This document shows positions 24,685-32,277 of a DNA stretch of 64,000 bases, piece after piece; the first letter of the stretch is position 1, and every line of letters starts with the position of its first letter. Position numbers and translations under genes: made by a program. This DNA is from Comamonas resistens. GTDB lineage: Bacteria; Pseudomonadota; Gammaproteobacteria; Burkholderiales; Burkholderiaceae_C. The stretch covers positions 3,410,001 to 3,474,000 of the forward strand of contig NZ_CP125947.1 of assembly GCF_030064165.1 (NCBI RefSeq), given 5' to 3'. Below the pieces are notes generated by a model, which was not told the DNA's origin, ran no database searches, and saw only the letters and a list, made by a program, of their open reading frames with translations.

Positions 24685-25758
24685 CTAGTCATCGACATAG
24701 TCGTCATCCTCCTCGTCCCATCCATCGTCCTGGCCTTCACCGTCCGCCAGCGCTGACTTCGGTTGGTAATCATTGCGGCAACGGTACAGGCCCTTGGTTT
24801 CATCCACTTCAGCGCGCCACAACAGCTGCTGCAGGTCGTTCAAGCGGTGCGGGCTAATCCACTCGCCCAGCGAATAGATCGACTCCACAAAGCGCAGCGG
24901 CGTCGCCATGTCCCGCGCATTGGCCACCGTGCCTGCGTCATGGCTGACGGATAGCGCCGCATAGCCCACGGGAATCGGCACCGTCCAGCCACTGCCTTTG
25001 GCTCGCAGCGGGTCGCCCCAGCGCACCTTGCCATCCAGAGCTGGTTTGCCATCAGGGTCTGGCAACGCCTCGTGGTTAAAGCGCGAGGCGTGCAGCCATG
25101 CATCCAGCAAGCTGGCTTGCCCATCTTTTTTGCGCAGATGCGCCAGACGATCCGCCAGCAAATCGTCGCGCCCCACCAAGGCAAAGCCCGGCAGCCATTG
25201 ACGACGCCATTGACGAAAGGCCTGAACGCGCTGATCGGGGTCTTCTGGCAGCAAGGCCATCCAAGGCCGCACTTTTTTGCCGGGGACTGGGCGAGACGGC
25301 AGCAAGCTACCGCCGGCCACACGCATTTGGGCCGCAATCTCGCCCACCTGCGCGGCCCAATCGGCCATGCGGTCTTCACCACCTTGCACCACCACACTGG
25401 CCGCACCAGAAGGTAATTTTTCTGCCACCGCAAAGATCAGCGACACCTGCAAATGCATGCGCCCCTCTTCCACAATCGCGGCGGTGCTGCCGTCCTTGTC
25501 CACGGGGTTGCGCGTCAGGTTAAAGGTGCGCACATAGCCCTGAGTGACCTGCTCCTGGTGGTGATGGCATACCACGCCGACGCTCAGCAGCTGCAGCGGA
25601 ATCTGTGCTTGCGCCAGCTTGCGCTGCAGCGCCCACATCAGCCCTGTGAAGGCAGTGATGGATGGGAAACCATGCGTGAGCGGGCTAGAGATTGCATTGG
25701 CGTTTTGCACGCGCAAATGCGGTAATACCAAAATAGCTTGGGGTTGAAGCTTGCTCAT
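24685..25758 (-). CDS. csy2: Type I-F Cascade protein Csy2/Cas5f
   Basis: Binds the 5' tag of the crRNA with Csy1 at the foot of the complex. The 357-residue protein starts [20 protein letters not shown] followed by [17 protein letters not shown], the characteristic opening of Csy2. It has GGSLLPSRP and the C-terminal region [20 protein letters not shown]. An acidic C-terminal tail ([10 protein letters not shown]) is notable. The start overlaps the csy1 stop by four bases (ATGA), indicating coupled translation. Confidence 0.94.
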   Translation of the reverse strand: MSKLQPQAILVLPHLRVQNANAISSPLTHGFPSITAFTGLMWALQRKLAQAQIPLQLLSVGVVCHHHQEQVTQGYVRTFNLTRNPVDKDGSTAAIVEEGRMHLQVSLIFAVAEKLPSGAASVVVQGGEDRMADWAAQVGEIAAQMRVAGGSLLPSRPVPGKKVRPWMALLPEDPDQRVQAFRQWRRQWLPGFALVGRDDLLADRLAHLRKKDGQASLLDAWLHASRFNHEALPDPDGKPALDGKVRWGDPLRAKGSGWTVPIPVGYAALSVSHDAGTVANARDMATPLRFVESIYSLGEWISPHRLNDLQQLLWRAEVDETKGLYRCRNDYQPKSALADGEGQDDGWDEEDDDYVDD

Positions 25759-27161
25759 GCAGACTCTCCCCGTTCTGCCACCAACTCCGCATGTGTTTTG
25801 CGGATGGGGATGTAGTGCGGCGCATCCAGCTTGTCGCGCAGCTCTCGCAATTGCTGCTTGAAACCATCTTCATCGGTCAGCAGCTCTTTGCGCCATTGGC
25901 GTGCTTCCACATCGCCGACGGGGAGCTGGTTCTTGAGTTGCTTGTTGAGCCAGCGCGCAAAGGATTTTCCGATTTCCGCAGGCCAATCCATATACATCCA
26001 GTCATGGGCAAACTGCACTTCTTCTTTCAACTCGGCACGCAAAGGGTCCAGCCAAAGCTGCTCCATATAGTCCAAGTCTTTGAAGCGTTCATCGTCCTTG
26101 CTCCAGCCGGCTTGTGCCAGTTGCTGCAACTCACCTGCAAATGCCACCAGCTCATCCAGCAGTGCATCGGTAAAAGCTTCACGGCGCTGGCGTGTTGCCA
26201 AATTAGGCTCGGGCTCTGATGCCAGAAATTTGCGCAAAGCACGTAGCGTGCGACGCACCTCTGGCCGCGCGATAAACAGACGATCAAACACAGAGACCGC
26301 ATGCACAGGCATGCGCACAGCACTGGGCGTCCACGCCGGAGGCAGTGAAGCCAGCAGATAGTTCACCCCGCCACGCTCACTATTGAGCTGCGAGATATTC
26401 TGTGGCTTTGTGCCACCCATTTTTTGCGCAGCCAGACCGGGGTAGTCATGAAACACACCGCCATGTGGTTTGCGTTCACGGCGCGCAATGCGGGCGGCTT
26501 TGTTGGCATCGCCAAAGCGGTGCTCTTGAATCTCGCCATGCACTGCATGGGCCAGCGATGTGGCGTACAGCGGCGCAAATAGCTCGTACTGCGCATCGTC
26601 GGCCGCGTCATCCCCCGTCAACCAGTACAGCTGCTTGGCGCGGCCGTGGCTGCTGGGACCACCCGTACGCGCTGCCGTCAATGACACAAAGGCATCACGC
26701 AGCGCTTTGGCCTGTGCCGGGTCATCGTGCAAGGCTTGCAATGCAGCGGCATCTTCCGCCAACAAAGCAGCCAGCAGGCTCTGCCCTGCTACTTGCAACT
26801 TGAGGAACTTGTAAACATCCAGCGCTGCGGCATTGCCCACCACATCGCCCGCAAAGTCAGCGCCCAGTGCATGGCTGCCCAGCTCTGCCAAGGCAGGCAA
26901 TTGCGCAGGCTCTACATACAAATTGGTGCCACGCGCATCAGGGTGAATGGGCTTGAGCGAATGGGTGACAGCCTGGATTTGCTGCACGCGCCTGGCTGCA
27001 TCTTCGAGCCAGACATCTCGCACAAAAGAAGCGATGACTTCATCTCGTTGGGGATCGTCAGGTTTGAGCTTATCGAGCTTGGTTTGCAATCGTTCTTGCA
27101 AGAACCGCTCAATTTCCGCCCGCCAACCTGCCTTGCCACCTGTTACAGGGGCATTGGACAT
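25755..27161 (-). CDS. csy1: Type I-F Cascade large subunit Csy1/Cas8f
   Basis: PAM-recognising large subunit of the I-F effector; the I-F PAM is CC. It is 468 residues, slightly longer than typical (about 430). Recognisable stretches are ERFLQERLQTKLDKL near the start, DPAQAKALRDAFVSLTAART and VHGEIQEHRFGDANKAARIA in the middle, and HDYPGLAAQKMGGTKPQNIS followed by QLNSERGGVNYLLASLPPAW, which is the conserved centre of the family. AAAAGG lies upstream of the ATG at 27161. A terminator-like hairpin at 27194-27226 lies just ahead, so transcription reaches csy1 either by readthrough from the creT promoter or from upstream. Confidence 0.94.
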   Translation of the reverse strand: MSNAPVTGGKAGWRAEIERFLQERLQTKLDKLKPDDPQRDEVIASFVRDVWLEDAARRVQQIQAVTHSLKPIHPDARGTNLYVEPAQLPALAELGSHALGADFAGDVVGNAAALDVYKFLKLQVAGQSLLAALLAEDAAALQALHDDPAQAKALRDAFVSLTAARTGGPSSHGRAKQLYWLTGDDAADDAQYELFAPLYATSLAHAVHGEIQEHRFGDANKAARIARRERKPHGGVFHDYPGLAAQKMGGTKPQNISQLNSERGGVNYLLASLPPAWTPSAVRMPVHAVSVFDRLFIARPEVRRTLRALRKFLASEPEPNLATRQRREAFTDALLDELVAFAGELQQLAQAGWSKDDERFKDLDYMEQLWLDPLRAELKEEVQFAHDWMYMDWPAEIGKSFARWLNKQLKNQLPVGDVEARQWRKELLTDEDGFKQQLRELRDKLDAPHYIPIRKTHAELVAERGESA

Positions 27162-27193
27162 AGGGATACACCTTTTGAAAATTTAAAAGATAG

Positions 27194-27226
27194 AATCCCT
27201 CCGTTTCACACAGAAACAGAGGGATT
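27194..27226 (-). terminator. Terminator-like hairpin ending the creT-like transcript
   Basis: On the minus strand: AATCCCTC, one mismatch, GTTTC, loop TGTGT, GAAAC, mismatch, GAGGGATT, then TCTATCTTTT. The stem is strong and the tail is fairly U-rich. It ends about 30 bp before the csy1 ATG, so it should limit transcription into csy1 unless readthrough is substantial. Confidence 0.6.
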
Positions 27227-27363
27227 ACTGGTTGCTAAGGTGAACCACCCCTTATGCTCTTCTGAGCATTTGGCTAATTGACATAGCACCCCCTTTCTCC
27301 TGCTTGCCTCGACAGCAATGTGTTTAACTAAGCCTCGATACAGCACCACCTGTATCGAGGCTT
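27194..27363 (-). ncRNA. creT: Predicted CreT-like toxin RNA with a 10-residue mini-ORF carrying tandem AGA codons
   Basis: Reading the minus strand from the promoter at 27365-27393, the RNA would begin with a perfect 14-bp hairpin (27330-27363, loop GTGGTG). Next come a very purine-rich ribosome-binding region (GGAGAAAGGGGG, 27289-27300) and an ATG at 27284 opening MSISQMLRRA, stop TAA at 27252-27254. The two arginines are AGA AGA (27258-27263), among the rarest codons expected in so GC-rich a genome. A terminator-like hairpin follows at 27194-27226. Known CreT RNAs in CRISPR loci are small, have a strong ribosome-binding site and tandem rare codons, and stall ribosomes by sequestering a rare tRNA such as tRNA-Arg(UCU). 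The layout fits that; toxicity is inference. The alternative is a structured 5' leader of the csy1-csy2-csy3-cas6f mRNA. Confidence 0.62.
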
Positions 27364-27364
27364 T

Positions 27365-27393
27365 ATCTTAAGACAATTTTTTAAACCAATCAA
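27365..27393 (-). promoter_or_regulatory. Promoter of the creT-like RNA, overlapped by the pseudo-crRNA target
   Basis: On the minus strand TTGATT (27388-27393) and TAAGAT (27365-27370) are separated by exactly 17 bp, each matching the sigma-70 consensus at four of six bases. The -35 box coincides with the first six bases of the protospacer whose plus-strand sequence AATCAACTTCTTTTTG (27388-27403) is preceded by the I-F PAM CC (27386-27387). Cascade bound here would block RNA polymerase. Confidence 0.65.
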
Positions 27394-27457
27394 CTTCTTT
27401 TTGTATTTTCTTAAAAATAAGATCATCCTGGCTGCTCTCCATAAGTGCTATCGTTAG

Positions 27458-27540
27458 CACTCCTGTCGACAAGACAGCTTAGAAAAATCACCTTCTATTT
27501 GGTGGTGTCTCTTATCTCTGCTGAACAAGCAGCTCAGGCT
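27458..27540 (+). ncRNA. creA: Predicted CreA-like antitoxin RNA: two degenerate I-F repeats around a pseudo-spacer
   Basis: Pseudo-repeat 1 (27458-27485): stem CTGTC, loop GACAA, stem GACAG, tag CTTAGAAA. It has the 5-5-5-8 geometry of the I-F repeat and one change in the tag. Pseudo-repeat 2 (27513-27540): stem CTGCT, loop GAACA, stem AGCAG, then CTCAGG, with a decayed tag. The crRNA-like product would start with the tag and guide sequence AATCACCTTCTATTTG. This matches 14 of 16 bases of the CC-flanked site at 27388-27403, differing only at positions 6 and 12, where type I guides do not pair. It would thus guide Cascade to the promoter of the neighbouring creT-like RNA. It is encoded opposite to the cas genes, and its second repeat overlaps the last codons of cas2-3 in antisense. 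Confidence 0.72.
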
Positions 27541-30500
27541 TTCTTCGCAAAGCCCAACGCCGCATGCCACCACCACCCGCGCTGACTATCCGGCAGGCTG
27601 GCGGTGGCATAACGCTTGGCACAGTCTTGTAGCGGCAGGCCCTGCGCTTCGGCCAACTGGCGTAACGCTTCGAGCAAATCCATTTGTACCCACGGCTGCA
27701 CGCTGTGCTGCAGACTAGACGGCAGCGAGGCATCGGGCACGGTGTGGCGCATGGATTCATCAATACAGACATAGAGCTGCTCGTCGCGGCGGTCGCCATC
27801 GACCACGCGGTGCAGCAACAGTGTTTCTTCGTCCTCATCCGGCAACAGCACCACATCCACGCGCTGCATCGGGTCGTCACGAAACCGCTGGTACTGGGGC
27901 AACACACCTGTCAACCTTAGGCTTTGGGGCAACGCTTTATCAGCCTCATACCAAGCCAGACAAGCATCGCGTTTGACGGCCGTGGTCGTTGCGCTGTCGG
28001 CTTCGCGCGGCAGCATGGTGTCGCGCATGCGGGCATGCTCTAAATCCACCCAGTTACGGCTGGGGCTGAGCTTGCCCTTTGCGGGATCAATGCGTTCAAT
28101 GCGTGGGCGCGCATCAATCGGCCATTGCGGCTGCGCCCACTCCTTGAGTTGGCGCGACAGCAACTCTTGCAGACTGTGCGATTTAAAGTGGAAATGCTTT
28201 GCGGCATCGCTGCTTGTCTGCGGCAATTGCTCCATCTCAAAACCGGGCTTGCAATAGGCCGCGCGGCCGGGACGCTCCAGCGCACGCAAATTGCTGTCTA
28301 GCACTTCGACATTGACGGCTTTGACCTCTGCCGTGCGATGCCGTCGCACACGGCCTGCCAACTGAATCAGCGAACGCATGGACGAAGGTTCGACCACGGC
28401 CCAGTCATAGTCATGGTCTCTGCCAACTTCTGTAACCGGAGAACCCAGCACGATAAAGAGCTGGTCTTGCTCAGGATGCGCATCAATCAAAGCCCGAATA
28501 CCAGGGCGCTGAAACACCGGGTCTGGCCCCTCATCCGCGCCACGGCGGTTGAGTACGGTGTCGAGCTGCTGCTCGATCACCGAACGCGCCAGCAGCGGGA
28601 ACTGCGAGTGGTACACGCACAGATGTACGCGCACACCCGGTGCAGGCGCGCCCTGCGCAAACATGGCCTGGGCCACATCAAACAGTGGCGCGATATTGGC
28701 CATGCGGATCAGGCCAAAGCTCACGCGTTTTCCGCTGGCAGGGTCTGCGCTATGGTTTTGAGACTGCTGATGCAAGCCCCATGAGCGCTGCAGCATGAAT
28801 TGCGCCAAAGCCTGGCGGCGCTCAGCCTCACCCATACCCACGACATGCCACTCCTTGGGCAGTTCCACAATCTGCGCCAGCCGCCTTGGCGCTGCTTTGC
28901 TCAGCTGCGCCATGCGCTTTTGCACAAACGCTTGGTGCGCATCGGCAAACTGGCTGGCTTGGGCACAGTCTGCAGCGGACTGGTTGAACTCATCCACCCA
29001 CAGGCAGCAGACATTGACCGGCTCATCGGGCCGCTCGCTGCGATGCTTTTGAAACACGGCACGCCCGGCGCGGTAGGCGCGAAACAGGCCATCGACCAAG
29101 GCCGGAGGCAAGGTGGCCGATGACAGCAGCACACGGCTACCCAGCAAGCCCGCCCAATGCACCAGGCGAGTGAGCGCTGGTAGATCTGCCATATCAAAGT
29201 CATCAGGCTCATCCAGCACCAGATCACCGGTGAGCAAACGCAGCATGGGTGCAATCTGGCGACCACCGCGCAGGCTTTCGGTTGCGGGCGTCAGGTGGTC
29301 TACGGTACACACCAGCAACGGCGCGGCAATCAGGCTGCGCACCCGGGCGTCGTCGGTCAGCCGTTCCAGCAACGGATGGCGGTCATTGCCTTCAAACAGT
29401 ACTTGGCCGCCTTCGTCCAGCAAGGCCTGGCTGGAGGCAGAGCCCGTCGCCTCTGCCTGCTGTTCCCAATATTCAAACAAGGCGCGGCTGGCGGTACCGC
29501 CCACCTTGATGGCCAACTGCTCGTCATTTAACCCCAGGTCATGCTGAAAGCTGCGCCCCATCTGCAAGGTCAGCGTGCGCAGGCCAATCGCAAAAGCGCA
29601 GCGCATGCCCAAAGCAGGATCGGCCAGAGCATTCATGATGCGTGCATTGCCCAAGGTTTTGCCGCAGCCAGTGGACGCCATATTGACGATGAATGCGCCC
29701 TGGCTGGCCGCGCGCTGGCGTACGCTGGCCGCCAGATCCGCCGCTTTGTCCTGCCACTGAAAGCGCGCATTGCTGTTGCGTTTTTTCAGGCCCTTGTGGT
29801 TTTGCAAGGCCGGGAGACTGCGCGCCAATGTAGGCAGCGAATGCGTGATCAGGCTGGCATGGGCTTGCACGCCCAGCAGGTGCTCATCCAGGGTTTGATT
29901 AAAAAACGGCGGCTTTCGCCCGTCCTTCAAGCGCTGTGCGCTACTGCTTTTGAGGGTGTTGGCATACAGCGGGTATCTGTCATTGCGGTAGAGCTTGCGC
30001 CGCGCATCGTCCTCGATGCTGGAATAGTGGTGGTCGGCCAGCATCAAACACATGCGGCTGATGTGCATGGCAAACGGGTCGTGCGAGGCTGGCATCTGCT
30101 GGTAGTGCGGGGCCAGTTCGAGCAATTTGCGGGCATAGCGGGCGGCCTGCTTGCGCCAGGAAGCCTGGCTGACGGGCAGACCATGAGGAAACTGCCAGTA
30201 CGATCTTTTATGTGTATCACTCGCAGCTTCGCGTGGTTCATTCCAGTCGGCATTGATGCGTGCCAGCAAGCCGTGGAGCAAATGCACAGAGACATCTGAG
30301 GGGCGCGAGCCAAAGCGCTTGAAGACTTGCCGCCCCTCTTCTGAATCGTCGTCCGACATCATGGAGTCCTGCCGATTGGGCAGACAAGGCAAACGGTGAT
30401 GGGTCAGCACCAGCCAGGACACTGCTTGTGCCAAAGGCGGTAAGCAGGCAAAGGGGTTGGCCGCGTCTTTTTGCTCCGCTGTCCAGCCTGTGTCACTCCA

Positions 30501-31106
30501 GCCATCGCACAGCAACCGTCCGCCCGCATGATCGAGCCACAGCGCTTCAAACGCCTTGCTGTCACTGTCCGCATCAGCACAGTCTGCTAGACGCTGCAAC
30601 CAGTCGGCATCGTCGCCCTGCCCCGCAAAGGCCTGGAACAGCCGTACCGACACCCATTCATGCCGGTAGTGGTTGCGTTCGCGCAAGCCGGGGTTCTTCA
30701 ACCGCTCCTGAAACGCCTGCGTGGCTTTGCCCAAGTCGTGCAGCAAGGCGGCAAGTGCCGATAGCGCGGTGATCAGAGGCAGGTGGTGCCATGTGTTTTC
30801 ATCTTCGCTGCGCAGCACATTGCGGGTCGTCGTGTTGGTGGGTACTGCCCCTTCGGCGTTGAACTGGCGGCCATCGCCCACTACCCACAGCAGCTCGCTG
30901 TGGTCGCGGCCGCGAATCCAGTGGCAGGCCACGGCGGTGTTCTTGCGAGCGCTCTGGCGCAGCAGTTTGCGCACCGTGTCCAGCCCGGCCTGGGTGATGG
31001 GTGTCTGCCAGGTGCGCTCGCCCCGTCGCTCGGCAAACTGATCGAGGATGCGGCGAGTTTCGGTCAGGGCGCGCTTGCTGCATTGGGAGACGAACAGCAC
31101 ATTCAT
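27534..31106 (-). CDS. cas3f: Type I-F Cas2-Cas3 fusion (adaptation subunit plus HD nuclease-helicase)
   Basis: A 1190-residue fusion that serves both in spacer acquisition (with Cas1) and in target degradation (recruited by Cascade). Residues 1 to about 90 are the Cas2 domain (MNVLFVSQCSKRALTETRRI). The HD nuclease domain follows, with LHDLGKATQAFQERL and further His/Asp residues such as HEWVSVR and HHRLPCL. The helicase has Walker A in NMASTGCGKTLGNARI, a DExx-type box LVLDEPDDFD, motif III SSATLPP and motif VI IQLAGRVRRHR. A C-terminal domain ends in WWWHAALGFAKKA. The start overlaps the cas1 stop by four bases. The 3' end overlaps the creA-like RNA in antisense. Confidence 0.96.
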   Translation of the reverse strand: MNVLFVSQCSKRALTETRRILDQFAERRGERTWQTPITQAGLDTVRKLLRQSARKNTAVACHWIRGRDHSELLWVVGDGRQFNAEGAVPTNTTTRNVLRSEDENTWHHLPLITALSALAALLHDLGKATQAFQERLKNPGLRERNHYRHEWVSVRLFQAFAGQGDDADWLQRLADCADADSDSKAFEALWLDHAGGRLLCDGWSDTGWTAEQKDAANPFACLPPLAQAVSWLVLTHHRLPCLPNRQDSMMSDDDSEEGRQVFKRFGSRPSDVSVHLLHGLLARINADWNEPREAASDTHKRSYWQFPHGLPVSQASWRKQAARYARKLLELAPHYQQMPASHDPFAMHISRMCLMLADHHYSSIEDDARRKLYRNDRYPLYANTLKSSSAQRLKDGRKPPFFNQTLDEHLLGVQAHASLITHSLPTLARSLPALQNHKGLKKRNSNARFQWQDKAADLAASVRQRAASQGAFIVNMASTGCGKTLGNARIMNALADPALGMRCAFAIGLRTLTLQMGRSFQHDLGLNDEQLAIKVGGTASRALFEYWEQQAEATGSASSQALLDEGGQVLFEGNDRHPLLERLTDDARVRSLIAAPLLVCTVDHLTPATESLRGGRQIAPMLRLLTGDLVLDEPDDFDMADLPALTRLVHWAGLLGSRVLLSSATLPPALVDGLFRAYRAGRAVFQKHRSERPDEPVNVCCLWVDEFNQSAADCAQASQFADAHQAFVQKRMAQLSKAAPRRLAQIVELPKEWHVVGMGEAERRQALAQFMLQRSWGLHQQSQNHSADPASGKRVSFGLIRMANIAPLFDVAQAMFAQGAPAPGVRVHLCVYHSQFPLLARSVIEQQLDTVLNRRGADEGPDPVFQRPGIRALIDAHPEQDQLFIVLGSPVTEVGRDHDYDWAVVEPSSMRSLIQLAGRVRRHRTAEVKAVNVEVLDSNLRALERPGRAAYCKPGFEMEQLPQTSSDAAKHFHFKSHSLQELLSRQLKEWAQPQWPIDARPRIERIDPAKGKLSPSRNWVDLEHARMRDTMLPREADSATTTAVKRDACLAWYEADKALPQSLRLTGVLPQYQRFRDDPMQRVDVVLLPDEDEETLLLHRVVDGDRRDEQLYVCIDESMRHTVPDASLPSSLQHSVQPWVQMDLLEALRQLAEAQGLPLQDCAKRYATASLPDSQRGWWWHAALGFAKKA

Positions 31107-32119
31107 GCTTGCCCATCCTTGCGCGCACTGGTTTGCCGCGCCATGCGCGCCGTGTCGGTCGCAATGGCTTTGAGGCTGTCGATGATGAAGTCCAGCGACT
31201 CACTGCGCGTAAGCGTCTCGATGCAGTTGCGCCTAAAAGCCTGCTCATCGTCGCCACGCATAGCCGACAGAAATGCCTGCGGCAGGATGGCTGCATCCTT
31301 GACCAGATCGGCAGCATCAAACACCAGCCCGCCGCGTCGGGTCTTGCCATGCAGTACAGCCAGGCCATGTGGCAGACCCAGCACCCAGGTGGCCGTGGCG
31401 CCCAAGCCATAGCCTAGGTAATTGCCGTGGTCGAGAAAGCGGTTGGCGGAATCGGTGCCCGAGCCACGTTTGGCACGCGTGAAATCGCCGTAGCCTGTGG
31501 CATCCACCGCCAGCTTGAACAGCGCCTTGGTCAAGCGTGCTTCGTCGGTCAGCAAAGCTGTGACATCGGGCGCCTGGGCCACCAAGGCTTTGAACTGCGT
31601 GACCAACGCCTGCAATCGAGCCGTATCCACCACGAAGCCCGCTTCGCGCAGCGCACGGGAATTCCATTCTTTGTGCAACCTATCCAGGCGCAGGCTTTGC
31701 AGCTGCTTGGCTGCCTCCAGCCTGAGTTCATCATCAAACCAGAACTGCACCCAAGCTTGCAGATATTCGGTGGGGCGGTATTCACTTTGCGGGGTGAGCC
31801 AAGCAACCTCCACATCCACTTCATTGGCACTGAACAAGGGCGTGCCACCGCCACCGCAAAAGCCCACCAACACACCCGCCTTGGCCAGCTCGCGCATGGC
31901 CGCTTGAGTGATGGAAGTGCCCGTTCCCAACAAGATGCTGGTGGTATTGGCGATGGGGATATTCCAGTACAGGCTGCGTTTGCCGGCATCGGTCACATAT
32001 TCGACGCGGCCGCCATTGACAAGAACACGGCAGTGCTCTAAGTAATAAATATTGGCCCGCGCGGAATGGAGAATCGTTTTCAGATCTTGGCTTTTGATGT
32101 CTTGCAAGGTGCCTCCCAT
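31103..32119 (-). CDS. cas1: CRISPR-associated integrase Cas1 (type I-F)
   Basis: Integrase for new spacers, acting with the Cas2 part of Cas2-3. From ATG 32119 the protein has 338 residues and opens MGGTLQDIKSQDLKTILHSA, as in I-F Cas1; a TTG at 32134 would add five residues. Diagnostic stretches are NIYYLEHCRVLVNGGRVEYV, YWNIPIANTTSILLGTGTSI and GVLVGFCGGGGTPLF. The metal-binding catalytic region includes LPHGLAVLHGKTRRGGLVFD followed by AADLVKDA. First gene of the cas operon; divergent from xth. A plausible promoter with a short leader (about 12 nt) supports the 32119 start. Confidence 0.95.
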   Translation of the reverse strand: MGGTLQDIKSQDLKTILHSARANIYYLEHCRVLVNGGRVEYVTDAGKRSLYWNIPIANTTSILLGTGTSITQAAMRELAKAGVLVGFCGGGGTPLFSANEVDVEVAWLTPQSEYRPTEYLQAWVQFWFDDELRLEAAKQLQSLRLDRLHKEWNSRALREAGFVVDTARLQALVTQFKALVAQAPDVTALLTDEARLTKALFKLAVDATGYGDFTRAKRGSGTDSANRFLDHGNYLGYGLGATATWVLGLPHGLAVLHGKTRRGGLVFDAADLVKDAAILPQAFLSAMRGDDEQAFRRNCIETLTRSESLDFIIDSLKAIATDTARMARQTSARKDGQA

Positions 32120-32137
32120 GCTTGCTTGTAGCAAGAC

Positions 32138-32166
32138 AATGCAAACACAGCAAGCACTAGCGTCAA
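32138..32166 (-). promoter_or_regulatory. Candidate cas1 promoter
   Basis: On the minus strand TTGACG (32161-32166) and TGCATT (32138-32143) are separated by 17 bp. The -35 is good and the -10 weak. Transcription would begin near 32131, just upstream of the cas1 ATG at 32119. Confidence 0.4.
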
Positions 32167-32277
32167 GAGTGCCTAGCCTTGCTCAGCCCTCATAGCCTTG
32201 TGAAATACCAGAGTTGCTACGATTGGGCGCTAGCAAATGGTTTGCAATTGCAGGCCTGCCCTTGAAAGAATCAGAAA

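Noticed and set aside
27330..27363. Perfect 14-bp hairpin read as a terminator for cas2-3
   Set aside because: On the minus strand it lacks a T tract and sits just downstream of a promoter, so it is better read as the 5' end of the creT-like RNA. A dual role cannot be excluded.
27368..27460. A 30-residue minus-strand ORF (GTG 27460; residues MLTIALMESSQDDLIFKKIQ onward) between cas2-3 and csy1
   Set aside because: No proper ribosome-binding site, a weak start, and it lies across the promoter and target region. The crRNA-like structures explain the segment better.
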